Assembly (NCBI GenBank): GCA_022457155.1
Contig: JAJGOT010000363.1
Location: 276,001-340,000 of the forward strand
DNA length: 64,000 bases
Reading direction: 5' to 3'
From: Cladopsammia gracilis
Taxonomy: Eukaryota > Cnidaria > Anthozoa > Scleractinia > Dendrophylliidae
The notes under the pieces were generated by a model. The model saw only the letters and a program-made list of their open reading frames with translations. It did no database searches and had not been told where the DNA came from. Position 1 is the stretch's first letter; each line of letters starts with the position of its first letter. A program made the position numbers and the translations under genes. Below, one piece after another: positions 1-11,965 of this stretch.

Positions 1-120
1 GGGTGTCCACTGTACGTATGTATGTACAGTATGTACTGTACGACCTGGACCGAGACTACTGTCCGTAATAACAGGGTGTTCGTGTTAATGGGTGTCTGTA
101 AAGTGGGATTCCACTGTAAA

Positions 121-237
121 GGTGTTCTTTAGTTACATGTGTGGTCATCATGGTTCATTTGTCTTGTTACTGCATTGTTGTGTTCTTTAGTTACATGACT
201 GTATGATCATCAAGGTTCATTTTGTCTTTGTTAATGT
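121..237. repeat. 58-bp tandem duplication in cortactin intron
   Basis: The phrase TGTTCTTTAGTTACATG occurs at 123 and 181, and both copies continue into a similar ATCA-GGTTCATTT-TGTCTT stretch, giving two imperfect units with a period of 58 bp. It lies in the intron just upstream of the first visible cortactin exon. No coding exon is recognisable in 1-247. Confidence 0.6.
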
Positions 238-247
238 TATTTTACAG

Positions 248-2111
248 GCAGCTGTTGGCTATGAGTATGAAGGAAAAACTGAAAAACATGAATCACAAAA
301 AGGTGACATTTTAATAATGTCCAGGCTCAAGGTTCAATATTGGAGAAAGATATAACATATCTTCTAATGTTTCAGACAGACAGAAAGACACCTTTATTAA
401 AAAATAAAATTCTATGTTCTCCCAGGGTAGTCCCTTCAGAGGGATAAAAAACCCTACTGCTCTGACATTTTTATATACAGTATGTACCTGCATAGACATT
501 TATATTGTCATTAAGGCTTTAATTTTCGCATCATTCTGTCTCTCTAAAGACGTATTTAAGACTGATGAAGAGTATCCCTGAAACATCTGACTGTTTTTAC
601 ACAGTTTTCAGCTGCACTTTATACAAACATACATTGTACATGTACACATACAAATTTTATTACTACAGTATGCATCATAAAAATAATAAATAATTGAGCA
701 CTTGCTACACAGCAAAACATTTTTGTGCATTCAAACCACTGTTGCATTCTTTTAATAAAGTTCTATGAGCTTTGCTTTCCCAGATGGTTTTCATACTTGG
801 ATTGCAATTAGCACATGTGTTCAATCTTTCTTTCTCAAACAGATTACTCCAAGGGCTTTGGAGGCAAGTATGGAGTCCAGAAGGAAAGAGTCGATCAGGT
901 ATGTTTAAAGATTTGGTGTTAAATAATTCTGTATAAGCAGGTAGAGTATTATTGTGAAAGAGGTATATGTTATGTTTTCATACATGTAGCTCTTGAGTAT
1001 TTGAACCATCATTTTAGAGAAGGCCTGGGATACAACTGAGCTTGTTTAGTGAAGTTTGGAGTTACATTTATTTTATTTATTCAAAACATGCTGTTGTAGG
1101 TACATGATGTACATTATATTTATTAGTTTATTTAATTTGTTATATTTCTTGCTAGTCTGCCGTTGGTTATGAGTACGAAGGCAAGACCGATGCACATGCC
1201 TCTCAGAAAGGTTGGTTTATTTGTTGTCATGAATACTCATTCATTTTACTTGAATGTTGTTGTCATAAAATGAGGAGATGAATAGTTTCTGACAGTATCA
1301 GTAAACCTGAGTGTGTTTTGCATTTTGAAAAAAGTACATAACATACACATACTGTATTTTATTGAACCTCCCCACTGCAGATTACTCTAAAGGTTTTGGT
1401 GGCAAGTATGGTTTACAAACTGACAGACAGGATGCAGTAAGTATAAAAACCATCGTAAAAAGACACTAGTACATCTATGTTATTAGCTACACAGAATGAT
1501 AAAATCATCCTCAGTTTGAACCTATTAAAGAGCCTTAATAGCCTCTGGCGCATTTTTTCTTTTATTTACAGTCCATTAAGTGGCCTTCTGGTCGTTGTTT
1601 CACATGTTCTATTCTCTTACTTGGTTTTCCACTTCTCTTTAGGCTGCCGGTAGTTATGATGAAATGCAAGAAGTGAAATCAACATACCACACTGCAAAAC
1701 CACGCGCAGGTAGAGTCATTTGTAGATTTGTTGGCTCCAGTTTGGCATAACTGGGTGCAGACACAGCAGCAATATAATTATGTGATGGCTTTATGATTGT
1801 TGGGGAAATGTTTCCAAAATGTGGCAAATGCATGGTATCCTAGTGGGGACTTCAAATATGCATTAATTTGATGAAACATGATTTACCAGTCTGCGCTGCT
1901 CTATTTGTGGAGGTGCGGTGGTCCAGTGGTTTTGACCTGAGGGTTGGGGGTAACGAGGGGTTTTTAAGTTGAGGGTTGGGAGTCCCGGGGGTTAAGTTAA
2001 GGGTTGGGGGTACCGGGGGGTTTTAAGTTGAGGGATGGGGGTACCGGAGGGTTTAAGTTGAGGGTTGGAGGTATTGGGGGGGGGGGGGGGGGTGCGTCAT
2101 CATCATCATCG

Positions 2112-2164
<53 letters not shown>

Positions 2165-4845
2165 TTTATTTAAAAGGTAAATATATCAGGCATTAACAAT
2201 TTAATATAAAACTACAACTTAATACGAAACTATGTATGAATTAATCTTCTATAATTTAAAAATATAGCTAACTATTAAAGAAAAGTAAACTAAAATAAAG
2301 CCTGTTTTACATGAATGCCGTGTCGGAATTAATTAAGAATCGTCGGAAATTAGTCAGAGATATTGCTTGCCTAGCAGCTGAGGGTAGACTGTTCCAGAAG
2401 ACTGCACCACTACCTCATGATGCTGGTTCATTGGTAACCTTGCGATGGACTACATGTAGAATCCCATCCAGAGGGTAGTAGCAATACTCCCAGTTGCTTC
2501 ATGCTTCATAGAAACCAGATTAAACTGTGGCAATGTGGGAGTCCTGTGGCTCATGTGCTTGCTCTATTTATTTTATATATTTTCTGAGGGTCCCTGTGTA
2601 CTTCTCAGTCCTTGGCATCTTTTCTAATTTTGTTCTGCATCGATGGCAGGTTCTGGTACTGCGGGCAACTTGAAATCTAAGTTTGAAAACTTAGCGAAGG
2701 AGCAAGAGGAGGTTTGTTATTCCTTTAGTTGAAAATATATCTTTCTTTCCACTTGCTGTGCAACACATTTAAATAACTTTCCTGAACCCACATGTACTTA
2801 CAACTCATAACAAATGATTTGCTGTAGGAAAATCAAAGACGAGCTGAGGAAGAGAAGGCTCGACGACAAGCAAGAGAACAAAGAGAGAAAGAGGTTAACG
2901 AGAAAAGGCATGCAGAGGTGTGTGTTAGTTATTAACCATGTGCCACAAAAACTATTTTTAGTTAAGCAGGAAGCACTTGTAACTTGTTATAAACAATTAT
3001 AGTAACTCGAAGAACTGAACCTAAAAGTACATTGTACTTTTAACTGAGAAAGATTTTATAACTGGAAAACTACCTTCAAGACTCAGCTTACAATGTGTAC
3101 TTCAATCTACTGGTTCTTTGTACAACTGTCAGCTGACAGGTAACCAACAGTCGGTGGAGGGGAGCTGTTCTTCACTTGTACCAAATTAATTTATTAGTAG
3201 CCTCAATGATGCAACTTCACTTTGCCAGCTTTTAATTAGGAAACACTTCAGCAGACAACTTAATGTGAAGAGGTGGGAGTTTATTCGTACATGTACATGT
3301 ATGCCCACAAGCAACAATTTACTAGTTTAAGATCCAAGAGTTTTAAAAATTGCTGGAATTGATCTTTACAGCAAGAAGCCCGAGCCAGAGAGGAAGAGGA
3401 AGAAGAAGCTCGTCAGGAAGCAGAAGAACAAGCGAGACGACAAGAAGAAGCTGAACAACAGCAACCTGAAGAGGAAGCTGAGCCAGAGGATGTATATGAA
3501 CCACCACCTGATTCAGAGGCAGCCAGTGAAGAGCCTACAGAATTATATGAAGAAGTGACTCAACCACAGGAAACCCAGGAAGAGGAGCAGGTACATTTAC
3601 TTATCCCAAGTTTTTGGCATTTGACTTTTTACTGTGTAAGGAAAAACAAATGTTCACAATATTCAAGTGTCTTATAATATACATGTAGCTTGTGTGAGAG
3701 GCGCTAAAAAAGGTACAGAGCTTGTCTGAATGAGTGCTTTGCATGCCCAAAGTGCAAGGACAGAGAGGAGTGCACATACTCAAATTTGCCTTCTCTCCCC
3801 ACGCAGGATGGCTTTCATATTGCCACATGCATGTAGTATCCCAGTTTGCTTGTTACATTTTGTTGTTGTGTTATTTAATTGTGTGATGTTCCTTCCTTTT
3901 AGGAGGAAACAGGCTCTGGAAAGAGGGCGAGAGCTCTTTATGATTATCAAGCAAGTGAGTAGTGAGATGGACATGTTCATAACAAAATGTCTGAGTGTTT
4001 TTAGGATGCCTATATTTGTTTTAGTCACAGGTCTTGTTCACAGTATGAGAGTCACAAGACAGTGCAATTAATTTTTGAAAGATAACACTAACTACACCGA
4101 CCCTATGCATCTTATCCGGTGTTTTGGCAGATAATATTTGTGCATATTTTAGAAGTTGTGTAGTGTGAGGAAAAATACCAGCAAAACACCAAACAAGGGA
4201 AGAAGTAACTGCAGAATACCTGGCCACTTATTTACATACATGTATCCCTAAACGTTTTGTAGAACGAAGCATATAAAAACAAAAGGAGCCATTGTAATTC
4301 AGCGAGATGCAAATGAGTGGCCGATTATTCTGCAGTTTAGCTCAAGGGAATTATTATTCCACTGCATATTTATAATTTGCTGTTGTACAAGTATCTATTA
4401 ATAATAATAATTATAATAATAATAATAATAATCTTTATTGTTGATGAAAAAAGACTCGTAACAGACATATGAGTTTACGTGTAAAGCAATAAGAATTCTT
4501 CAGCTAGAGTATTAAAACTTTCTTAGTCTGTGTAAGGCACGGATTTTACTGTGGAATAAATAAATGGGCATAAGTGAAAAGTCGTGGAAATTAACCGAAT
4601 AAAGCCCTGTGATGGACTAGCAACCCATTTGTGCAGATTAGTATTACGCTGATTTGGTGAGTTTCATGACTGGGGAGTAAAACTTTGTTTTATTCTCTTT
4701 ATTTACAGCTGGAGATGATGAAATCACGTTTGATCCTGATGACATTATTGAGAATATAGAGGAAGTAGACGAGGGATGGTGGATGGGCACGTGTAATGGC
4801 CATCATGGATTGTTTCCTGCTAATTATGTAGAATTGATTGACTAG
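248..4845 (+). CDS. CTTN: Cortactin (Src substrate), 3' part, 10 exons
   Basis: Cortactin binds F-actin and Arp2/3 at the cell cortex and recruits partners through its SH3 domain. Visible exons: 248-302, 843-898, 1156-1210, 1381-1436, 1643-1709, 2650-2711, 2828-2917, 3372-3590, 3903-3954, 4709-4845. All have GT/AG junctions and phases that join into 282 codons plus TAG. The product starts inside the HS1/cortactin repeats: two full 37-residue repeats with motifs GYEYEGKT and [11 protein letters not shown], then a degenerate third beginning AAGSYDE. A Glu/Arg/Gln-rich, probably coiled segment and an acidic Pro-containing linker with YEPPPD follow. The C-terminal SH3 domain has ALYDYQA, the DD-E acidic turn, EGWWMG and the [10 protein letters not shown] end. 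The N-terminal acidic Arp2/3-binding region and earlier repeats must lie upstream of the window. Drebrin-like and Abp1 proteins share the SH3 but not the 37-residue repeats, so the assignment is firm. Confidence 0.95.
2080..2164. repeat. Poly-G run plus (ATC)n microsatellite
   Basis: A run of about a dozen G residues is followed by roughly 23 TCA/ATC triplets at 2096-2164. The triplet run abuts the antisense LINE 3' end that follows and is probably that element's microsatellite tail. It lies in a cortactin intron. Confidence 0.8.
2165..2560 (-). mobile_element. LINE (CR1/L2-like) 3' end, 5'-truncated, antisense
   Basis: On the minus strand, about 2415-2310 encodes the end of a non-LTR reverse transcriptase: [13 protein letters not shown], then NFRRFLIN and a stop. 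The FWNSLP block is the hallmark of these C-termini. About 150 bp of AT-rich 3' UTR leads into the ATC microsatellite, which would be the 3' tail. It is a dead 5'-truncated insertion in a cortactin intron. Confidence 0.7.
4389..4433. repeat. (ATA)n microsatellite followed by TTTATT
   Basis: AATAATAATAATTATAATAATAATAATAAT followed by CTTTATTGTTGATG, in the last cortactin intron. The layout (triplet run, then CTTTATT) matches the antisense LINE tails elsewhere in the window, so it may be a short LINE remnant extending to about 4600. No coding piece was seen. Confidence 0.55.
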
Positions 4846-5146
4846 TGACGTCGCTTAATAGCACTTACAGTGTATCACTTCAGGGAACAACAGTTCAGAA
4901 CCAGAGTTAAACTTTCATCATTTTGATTTTGTTGCATAAATTAAGATTTTGGACATATAACAGAATGAAAGTTAAAAAAGACTATGGCTGGACGTACACA
5001 TTTCAGTAACGAGAGTAAATTGATAGGCTTCAGTTGGGTGAGCTTCACCCCACGCCCTTAAAAATGATTTCTGACAGTATGCAAGGTGTAACAAAACAGT
5101 TTCTATATTAAAGCAAACCACAAAATTTGTTGGTTGTTTTGACAGC

Positions 5147-5378
5147 TTTATTGGGCACTCTCTTTATTGGGTTTTTACAATTCAAATGTGTCTTTTGCAA
5201 CTATTATTTGCTTCAAAATGCATCATGTCATAAGTAATGGTTGTTTTGACAGCTTTATTGGGCAGCTTTATTTTGACAGCTTTATTGGGCAATCTCTTTA
5301 TTGGGTTTTTACAATTCAAATGTGTCTTTTGCAACTATTTTTTGCTTCAAAATGCATCATGTCATAAGTAATGGTTGT
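5147..5378. repeat. Imperfect tandem duplication, period 134 bp
   Basis: About 98 bp beginning TTTATTGGGCA and ending GTAATGGTTGT occurs at 5147-5244 and again at 5281-5378 with very few differences. It lies about 300 bp after the cortactin stop, probably in the 3' UTR or just beyond it. Confidence 0.85.
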
Positions 5379-5432
5379 GAAGAAAAGAGGTTATCGGGTA
5401 ACAGTAGTTGAGTTCATACCAGAATGTAGCAT

Positions 5433-5691
5433 AATAAAAATTAATATTGAATATTTTCTATTATCCATTATGCAATGCATAGAACTTTCCTAGTACATGT
5501 ACGAAAAAATGTTTTTCAATCTGTTGCAGAGTTAAAAATTACATTTTTACCAATTAGTATTTTAAGGCATTAATTTTGTGCAAATGTAGTAATTATTGGT
5601 ATGCATCAATACTGTTTATTGGTGAAATAATTTTATTTGTTCTTAAGCTTAAATTTAAGTATCTTTTTTCATAAAAATAATTTGCAATAAA
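5433..5691 (+). promoter_or_regulatory. Candidate cortactin polyadenylation signals
   Basis: AATAAA hexamers occur at 5433-5438 and 5686-5691, downstream of the cortactin stop at 4845. No hexamer nearer the stop was noticed. Use of either site is inferred only from position. Confidence 0.35.
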
Positions 5692-7300
5692 AATCCTATG
5701 TGACAGCAGTATTTTTTAAATAAAAGAAAATGCACCACTTTTGTTGTTTTTATTAATTCATTGTTCACAGTTGTCCAGATTTACATTGTTTTGGTCCAAT
5801 GGAAGGCATCCTACTTCCTGGAAATCAAGTTCTTCATGAAAGGAAATGTGGTTGCTCAAACTTCGATATAAAAATGTTGGGGTGCTCATCAAAAATTGTT
5901 TGAAAATCATCCTAAAAGATACAAGAATCTCGTTCAATGGGCGTGGTTCAATGGATTTTTACCCCAGAGGTACCAATTCTAAAACAAACCAGTTGACTGA
6001 CAAATAGCCAGAAACCCATATTAAATGAATTTCTGTCAATACCCTAAAAGGTGCTGCAATATTCTAATGGTGGTCATTGGAGCGGGGACGTAGCTGTCCA
6101 AATGATGTCTGTGATTGGCGAATGATACAATAATTGCTTTGTCACTTGAACAATGCCCCTATCCCTATCCCAGCGGGACAAATCTATTGTTTTCTTAGCA
6201 AATCACAGACATTGTTTGGACAAGTGACGGACTACCCGGTCATTGTAGATTTTAGCACCCCAAGTGGTACCAATCTACAAATATTGACCCCCTGAAAGGT
6301 ATGACAGGCATGCGCACCCCCTTCATTTTTAAATGGGAGTACCCCCCGCCCCCCCTCCCAACCAGTCATTCTCTAGCTTCATGTGACACTTATCCTGCAT
6401 ACTACAAGTCTCTCTGCAGCTGAAGTGGTTAGAGCATCCACCTGATTTGCATCAGGTCATGGCTTTGACTCTTGTTGGGGTTTGTCCCATTCTCAAGACA
6501 TACGTGAGAACAGATTACTTTTATTACAAGATCAAGCTTAACATTTTTTCATCTTTCTCTATTAATTTCATTATATACACTTTATTGTTCTTTAAAAATA
6601 AGCTAACCATATTTGGGTTAAACCGAATAACCGTAACACCAAGGCAACATTATGGGTGTTTACAATGGGTTGCCTGCAGCTTGCTTTTACCTATTTCTCA
6701 TACTACAACATGTTCGTGTAGCCAGCCATTGCTAGCTGTAGCTCAAGACACTTGTTGGTAAAAAGCAAGAAGGCCTGCTTACACGACCCGTGTGCTTTTG
6801 ATTGCCAATGTTTTCCAAATCCAAATTTACTCCTTATTTACAGTGGAGGCTAATAAATTAAATATGAAAGATTTCTATTCAAAATAAGGCCTTGATCACA
6901 TGTTTAAAAAGTAAGACAGTGTATCTGATTTTTTTTTTACTTTTCCAAAATGGTTTGGTCGGGCGATGGGAAACGAACATGTTATTGGGATGGCCTTATG
7001 CATAAAAAAAAGGTTAAGATTTTTTTTTACTGATATTGGCTTGGTAAGAATTTTTGTCTGGCTATAATACTATTATGACCCTGCCACCATTCAGAGGTCT
7101 TCAGAAAGTGACAAAATATGACCATTCATCATTGGGGGATGATCCAAAATTGTTTTGTTATCTCCGATCATGTGGATTCTTAAACATGGACCCGCGCTAT
7201 AAAAGGAACCTTGGCCTGGCCAAGCTGCCAGTCATTTCATTGTTGACACCGAGCTGTCAACATCGAATAGTCAGTGGCATCATGCATTGGTGGGAAATTT
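5692..7300. other. Gene-free stretch between cortactin and LINE remnant
   Basis: No convincing coding exon. An inverted repeat lies at about 6086-6235 (arms contain CCAAA-GATGTCTGTGATT and its complement), which looks like an old MITE. A C-rich run is at 6345-6358. A tRNA-like segment follows at about 6410 and is listed separately. The rest is AT-rich unique-looking sequence. Confidence 0.5.
6410..6482 (+). repeat. tRNA-derived pseudogene or SINE head
   Basis: AGTGGTTAGAGCATCCACC resembles an A box and D arm. It is followed by an anticodon-like hairpin (ACCTGA-TTTGCA-TCAGGT) and a degraded B-box position (GGCTTTGACTCTTG). The acceptor stem does not pair and the B box lacks GGTTCGA, so this is not a functional tRNA. 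Confidence 0.5.
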
Positions 7301-7545
7301 TCTTTTTTCCCAAGAACAATCATCGATTGGAACAATCTCTCTGCCGAAACCGTTTTAAGTAAATCTATTGACGCTTTTAAAACTCGCCTACCTTAATTTG
7401 ACCATTTAGATTTTTAGATATATCAGATTTTTAGTTATTTTTATTTAATTCGATTTTTCTTATATTTTATTTATAGTTGGCGTGATATCCCATGGATTTT
7501 GCCGACTTAATGAATGTAAATGTAAACGTAAATGTAAATGAAATA
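7301..7545 (+). mobile_element. LINE 3' end, 5'-truncated
   Basis: One frame ending at the TAA at 7394-7396 reads IIDWNNLSAETV then SIDAFKTRLP, the typical end of a non-LTR reverse transcriptase ORF (DWN-L ... FK-RL). About 110 bp of 3' UTR and a repeated TGTAAA-type tail (7513-7543) follow. Sequence from about 7090 may belong to the same element but is out of frame. Confidence 0.65.
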
Positions 7546-7952
7546 CGAATTTGCATCGTGAATAAAGGAGATTTATGCAAAATACACGCATTGCAACGGT
7601 TTAATCGCCATATATTTTGTCAAACATGCCCCGTCAAACTTAAATAATTCTTTTGAAGGCTATGTTTGGCTTTATTTCTTGAAATATCAACTTCCCACTG
7701 TTCACCTCCTTCTTTCTCGCTTCGTCCGCCATCTTGAATAAGTGGTTGAAACAGAGATAACATGACAGGTCCGTGTTTAACAACCAAATAAACTGATTAT
7801 TTTACAGGAACAAACTGTTGGTATGCATTATTGAACCTAATCTTCACCAAATCAAAAAAAAAATTGCTGTAGTTTATTATTCTCCCTTGAAGAACTCACT
7901 TTATAGCTTTTTCATCTACATGTAGCTACATGTATTAAGTTAAGAGAAATCC

Positions 7953-8313
7953 AGGGGGTGCTCTCATATATATAAGCCACATGGGTATGTGCTGCTGGAA
8001 ATAAGAGTGTTGGTCTAAAACAGGTATCACTGATCAGCGGTGTGAAAAATGAAGTTTAGATTAGGAATTGAAACTCAGATGGGAAAGAAAATGTAATGTT
8101 GTAAGATATTGTTTTAATTAGTGTATATTTGACTGTAGTGGTGATACAGTTAAAAAGAAGTAGCAAGTCTGTGATAGGGTAGGGACTTTCGGTGTCTAGT
8201 CTAGTAAAGGGTTGCAAAATCAGCTGAACATGGTCTGGTATAGGGTAAGGGTTTCAGAGTCTAAGCAGCACACCCCCACCCAAAAATATACAGAGTACCC
8301 CCCCCCCCCCCCC
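7953..8313. mobile_element. Poly-G/poly-C bounded repeat, copy 1
   Basis: Begins with GGGGGTGCTCTCATATAT and ends GTACCCCCCC. Internally it carries GGGTATGTG-TGCTG and TTCGGTGTCTAGTCTAG, then AGCAGCACACCCCCACCC. The same ordered blocks recur at 29344-29780 within an NWD1 intron. The complementary G/C-run ends suggest a short non-autonomous TIR element. No ORF. Confidence 0.65.
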
Positions 8314-8668
8314 GGGGGGAGAAATACATTGTGTTGTTCTAATTTCATCACTGTTTACTACCATGAGGGCTTGCAACTGGAAGTGCATTTCTGTAAAAAG
8401 ACTGACTACTTATAAACAGGCAACTTATGACTGAGATTACTGTATAATGTTCAAATAAATATTAGAAACATGCCACAGATATGATGATAAAGGCTCTTTT
8501 GAGTAACATGGCTCAAAATAAGTTCATGACTTAACAATCCTCTCCACTTGATCTGTTGTATTAGGCAACATGACCCATAAATGTTTGTATGCCTTAAGAA
8601 TAATGTCACTATTTTTAGCAACAACGTAATGGAGGAATTTTCCCCCACAGTAGATTTAACAACTGCTA

Positions 8669-8966
8669 ATTTACTGCGCCTTTCAATAACATGCGGAATT
8701 TGAAATTCAAATCTCCACCAACGGTTGCGTTATTCCCTGCCGTCTATCATAATTAATACGAAAGCCAACGGACCATGTAAAAATGAAACAAACAAAATGG
8801 ATCGAAATCTACCAATCATAATGCACGGACGTGACCTTTTGAACTCATTGAAGTGAAGATCTGTTTCCTGAGAGGTAAGCTAAGATGATTGACGGCAGTG
8901 TAAAATGCAACCGTTGGTGGAAATTTGAATTTCGAATTCCGCATGTTATTGAAAAGCGCAGTAAAT
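8669..8966. mobile_element. MITE with ~75-bp terminal inverted repeats
   Basis: The left arm starts ATTTACTGCGCCTTTCAATA and the right arm, read on the other strand, starts ATTTACTGCGCTTTTCAATA. Similarity runs about 75 bp inward to GCCGTC on each side. Total length is 298 bp with no coding capacity. A target duplication was not evident. Confidence 0.8.
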
Positions 8967-8978
8967 GTTTTTGAACTA

Positions 8979-9131
8979 CAGTCAACCCTCTCCTAAGCAA
9001 CCACCCTTGGTGCAGGAAAAAGTGGTCGCTTCAGAGAAAAATTAAGACAAACAGTATTTTGACTGAGAAACAAAACGATTATTTACAAAGTGGTTGCTTA
9101 AGTGAAGTGGTCGTTAAGAGAGAGTTGACTG
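8979..9131. mobile_element. Tc1/mariner-like MITE, TA target site
   Basis: Ends are CAGTCAACCCTCTCCTAA and, on the other strand, CAGTCAACTCTCTCTTAA, directly flanked by TA on both sides (8977-8978 and 9132-9133). It is 153 bp and non-coding. TA duplication with TIRs starting CAGT is characteristic of Tc1/mariner derivatives. Confidence 0.8.
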
Positions 9132-10938
9132 TATTTGTTTCACCACTTTTATTAATGATAAATATAGATGGTAAATTGGTGAATGAAACTGATATGACAT
9201 TTCATAGTCAACATGGCATGATTTTCAAGTGAAATGATAACAGTTTGTCCATAGTAAAATCACATTGGCAGTGATTAGCCTAAGAAATAGACATTCTTTT
9301 GAGAATTCTACATTTTACTATACTGTCAGTAGTAAGTATATTTCTACATTCACTACATTAGTTGTCATTATTAACAAATTTTTATCTTTTGTTGTGTTCA
9401 GTTTCTGGGATAGCATTCCAATGCTCCTGTGTGCGACAAAAATTTGGTATCTCCTCTGATCTCCTTCTCCGCTACAAACTCGGAATGTGGCAGAATGCAG
9501 CAATATTCACCAACAGTGGTGAGTTTAAAAAAATTAAACTGGCCATTGTTGGTGAATATGCAGACTGACTTGTAATGACATCAAAACATGATTTTTTTTC
9601 TGATAAAATGTTCATGATTTTTTTTCTAATTTCAAAATTCACCATTAAATTTCTACATCGTGTGGTTGCAGAAAATATCCATGACCTCCCCCACTGAATA
9701 TGGGATGTCAAAAGCCAAAGTTTTTAAAGGAAAATTTTAAGCTAAATTTGAATTTCCAGAGGGGTGGGGAGGGGGGGAGGGGTAATCAATATTTTCTTGA
9801 ACAACATTTAAACACGAATTTCCAGCATAAAAAGGCTGAGCTCCTCCCCCATTTCACACCTTTTGGGAGTGAAATGCAAATTAAGGCATCTTTCAGTCAC
9901 AAAATGTGGTAAGCTTGCACATCCTTTAAATATAATTTGCTTCAAAAATCTAATTAAACCAAGATTTCACAGAAGCAAAAATAGAAATAGAACTTCATAA
10001 AGACTAGCTTCTGATATAACTTTCATAACGTTTTTCCGAATTGTGTTAGCAATGGCCTTAGTAATGATGCATGTTTGTTGTCAGTTGTTAATGCTTCAGT
10101 GGTTGATTGACAACTGGAGGTGAGAATGGCCAGGCCGTTTATACCGGAACTTCCGTGTTTAATGAAATTATTTGTCACTAAACAAGTTTTTAACTTTTGT
10201 TGTCCTAATTACAATGCTACTGTGTATGACAAAATATCTCTTGGATCAGGAAAATGGGATGACTCAATGAGGACTGGAAACAACCAGATGTCACCTTTAA
10301 TTTTACTGTTCATGACTGTTTGCCGCTACAACCTCTGTGTGCTGAGTTAAGCTGTCTTTTGTGTATGTCACTGCATATGGAGGCTGGCTCACTATTTCTT
10401 GATCAGCAACCTTAACATGTCCACATACCCAGGGAATTCTACAAAAATATTGGAATAAGCTTAAGTTTTATATATTCATTGAATTTAAACTTGCATCTCG
10501 TACGTTGAATGATAATAATGCCTAGGGTTCCGACACATGTAAACGAGGTGGACCAAACTGGCCCTGCATTCTGTAATGGCTCCGTAGTTACAATTTTAAA
10601 TCTGTTTTATTGGCAATACTATGTAAAATGGTAGTAGCTCTGCTATAAGCTTATTGTTGTTGATAACGGTTGACCGAAGAAAGTGTCGGCGATATTAATT
10701 TTCAGCACTCAATATATCCCCATATATTTCGAGAATGGGAACAGGAGGCCCTCGAATCAATTTATAGATGAATTACGTTTCACTTACCTGTACAATCTGT
10801 GAGAAAAGCCCCGGAATATTGGTTCGCAAGGCCGCCATTTTGACGAATTGGCTTGCTTAACACTGACAGTGGTGATTCATGGGAATTCATAGTCTTCACT
10901 TGAATGTGTTCTAGTGTTTCACCTCCTATTACAGTTCT
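9132..10938. other. Non-coding stretch with a G-rich tract
   Basis: No gene recognised. The only standout is 9759-9782, with four runs of four or more G separated by single bases (GGGGTGGGGAG7AGGGG), a G-quadruplex candidate. Short ORFs here are not protein-like. Confidence 0.5.
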
Positions 10939-11010
10939 TCCTCGGTAGTATAGTGGTGAGTATCCCCGCCTGTCACGCGGGAGACCGGGGTTCGATTCCC
11001 CGCCGGGGAG
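10939..11010 (+). tRNA. tRNA-Asp (GUC)
   Basis: A complete 72-nt cloverleaf. Acceptor TCCTCGG pairs with CCGGGGA (one T-G pair), followed by discriminator G. The D arm contains GTATAGTGGTGAGTATC (A box). The anticodon stem-loop CCCGC-CTGTCAC-GCGGG carries anticodon GTC. The T arm CCGGG-GTTCGAT-TCCCGG is a perfect B box. There is no intron and no encoded CCA, as expected in a eukaryote. Box conservation, perfect pairing and a T-run terminator suggest it is functional. Confidence 0.96.
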
Positions 11011-11017
11011 AGAAGAA

Positions 11018-11025
11018 TTTTTTTT
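11018..11025 (+). terminator. Pol III terminator of tRNA-Asp
   Basis: A run of eight T residues starts 8 nt after the tRNA 3' end, which fits RNA polymerase III termination. Confidence 0.8.
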
Positions 11026-11399
11026 CCTTTTCTTTTCTTGTTTTTTTTTTTTTAATTCGTTAAAAATTTATCTTTAAAATTCTCGATGTCTTCTTATTCT
11101 TCGTCGTCCTCTATTTTTCAAACAGCAAAATAGATACGCTATAGAGTTTTATAGAGTTTTTATACAAAAGGTACTCCCGCCAGCAGCAGTGGGTCGAAAA
11201 ACAACAACAAAACGGCAGCAAATTTCAGGCGCTCGGCTCAGTCTACAAACACCGTGACTCTAACGTCTCGCCGTTGCAGTCTTCCAGCGACAGCCTTGGC
11301 ATGCTTTGGAGAGTAAGTGTACTCTATATAGTCTATATATAATCTTTGAACTGGATACTAAAATGAGACATAATATGAGACACTCCTGAGATGGGCTAA

Positions 11400-11965
11400 A
11401 TTACCTACTTTGCAGAATAGAAGATTGCAAGATATAGCAATACTTATGTTCAAGGTTAAAAGGGACTTGTGCCCAGGTTACATAAGTAGATTAATTTCTT
11501 ATAACACTACCAAGTATAATTTAAGAACTAAAGAATTTGTAATTCCTAGGGTTAATACCACGGGTTTTGGTAAACACTCTGTAAGATATCTGGGACCAGT
11601 ACTCTGGTCCAAGTTAGATGCAAAGGCAAGGGAACTACTTACTTTAGAAGCTTTTAAGAATTTAATCAGAAAACAAGATCTAACTAGCCTTATTACGTAT
11701 GATTGTAAAAATTGTGTCCTGTGTAATTCTTAATTTTTAGTTTGTAAATTCTTAGTTTGTTTTTATATTTGAATTGATATTTTATAAGATTTTATGTTAT
11801 AGAGTTTTATACAAAATCCTACTTATTTATCATTTATTAATGTAATTTAGCTTGTTTAAATATTTAGATAGTTTAGATAGGTGTCCTTACTTAGTGGGTA
11901 ACTGCTATATTTTATCTTGACACAAAAATAAAGTTTTTATTTATTTATTTATTTATTTATTTATA
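11400..11965 (+). mobile_element. LINE (CR1/L2-like) 3' end, 5'-truncated
   Basis: The open frame 11410-11733 gives 107 residues matching the C-terminus of non-LTR reverse transcriptases: LQDIAILMFKVKRDLCP, then FGKHSVRYLGPVLWSKL, then LEAFKNLIRK. The frame has no true upstream start and no RT core. A roughly 200-bp AT-rich 3' UTR ends in a (TTTA)n tail at 11936-11962, the usual microsatellite end of such elements. The frame is undamaged, suggesting a fairly recent insertion. Confidence 0.8.

Noticed and set aside
3730..4071. 113-codon frame across a cortactin intron and exon
   Set aside because: Reads the cortactin exon in the wrong frame; the spliced SH3 frame explains the coding signal.
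6410..6482. tRNA-Ala-like gene
   Set aside because: A-box-like part and an anticodon-like hairpin are present but the B box is degraded and no acceptor stem forms.
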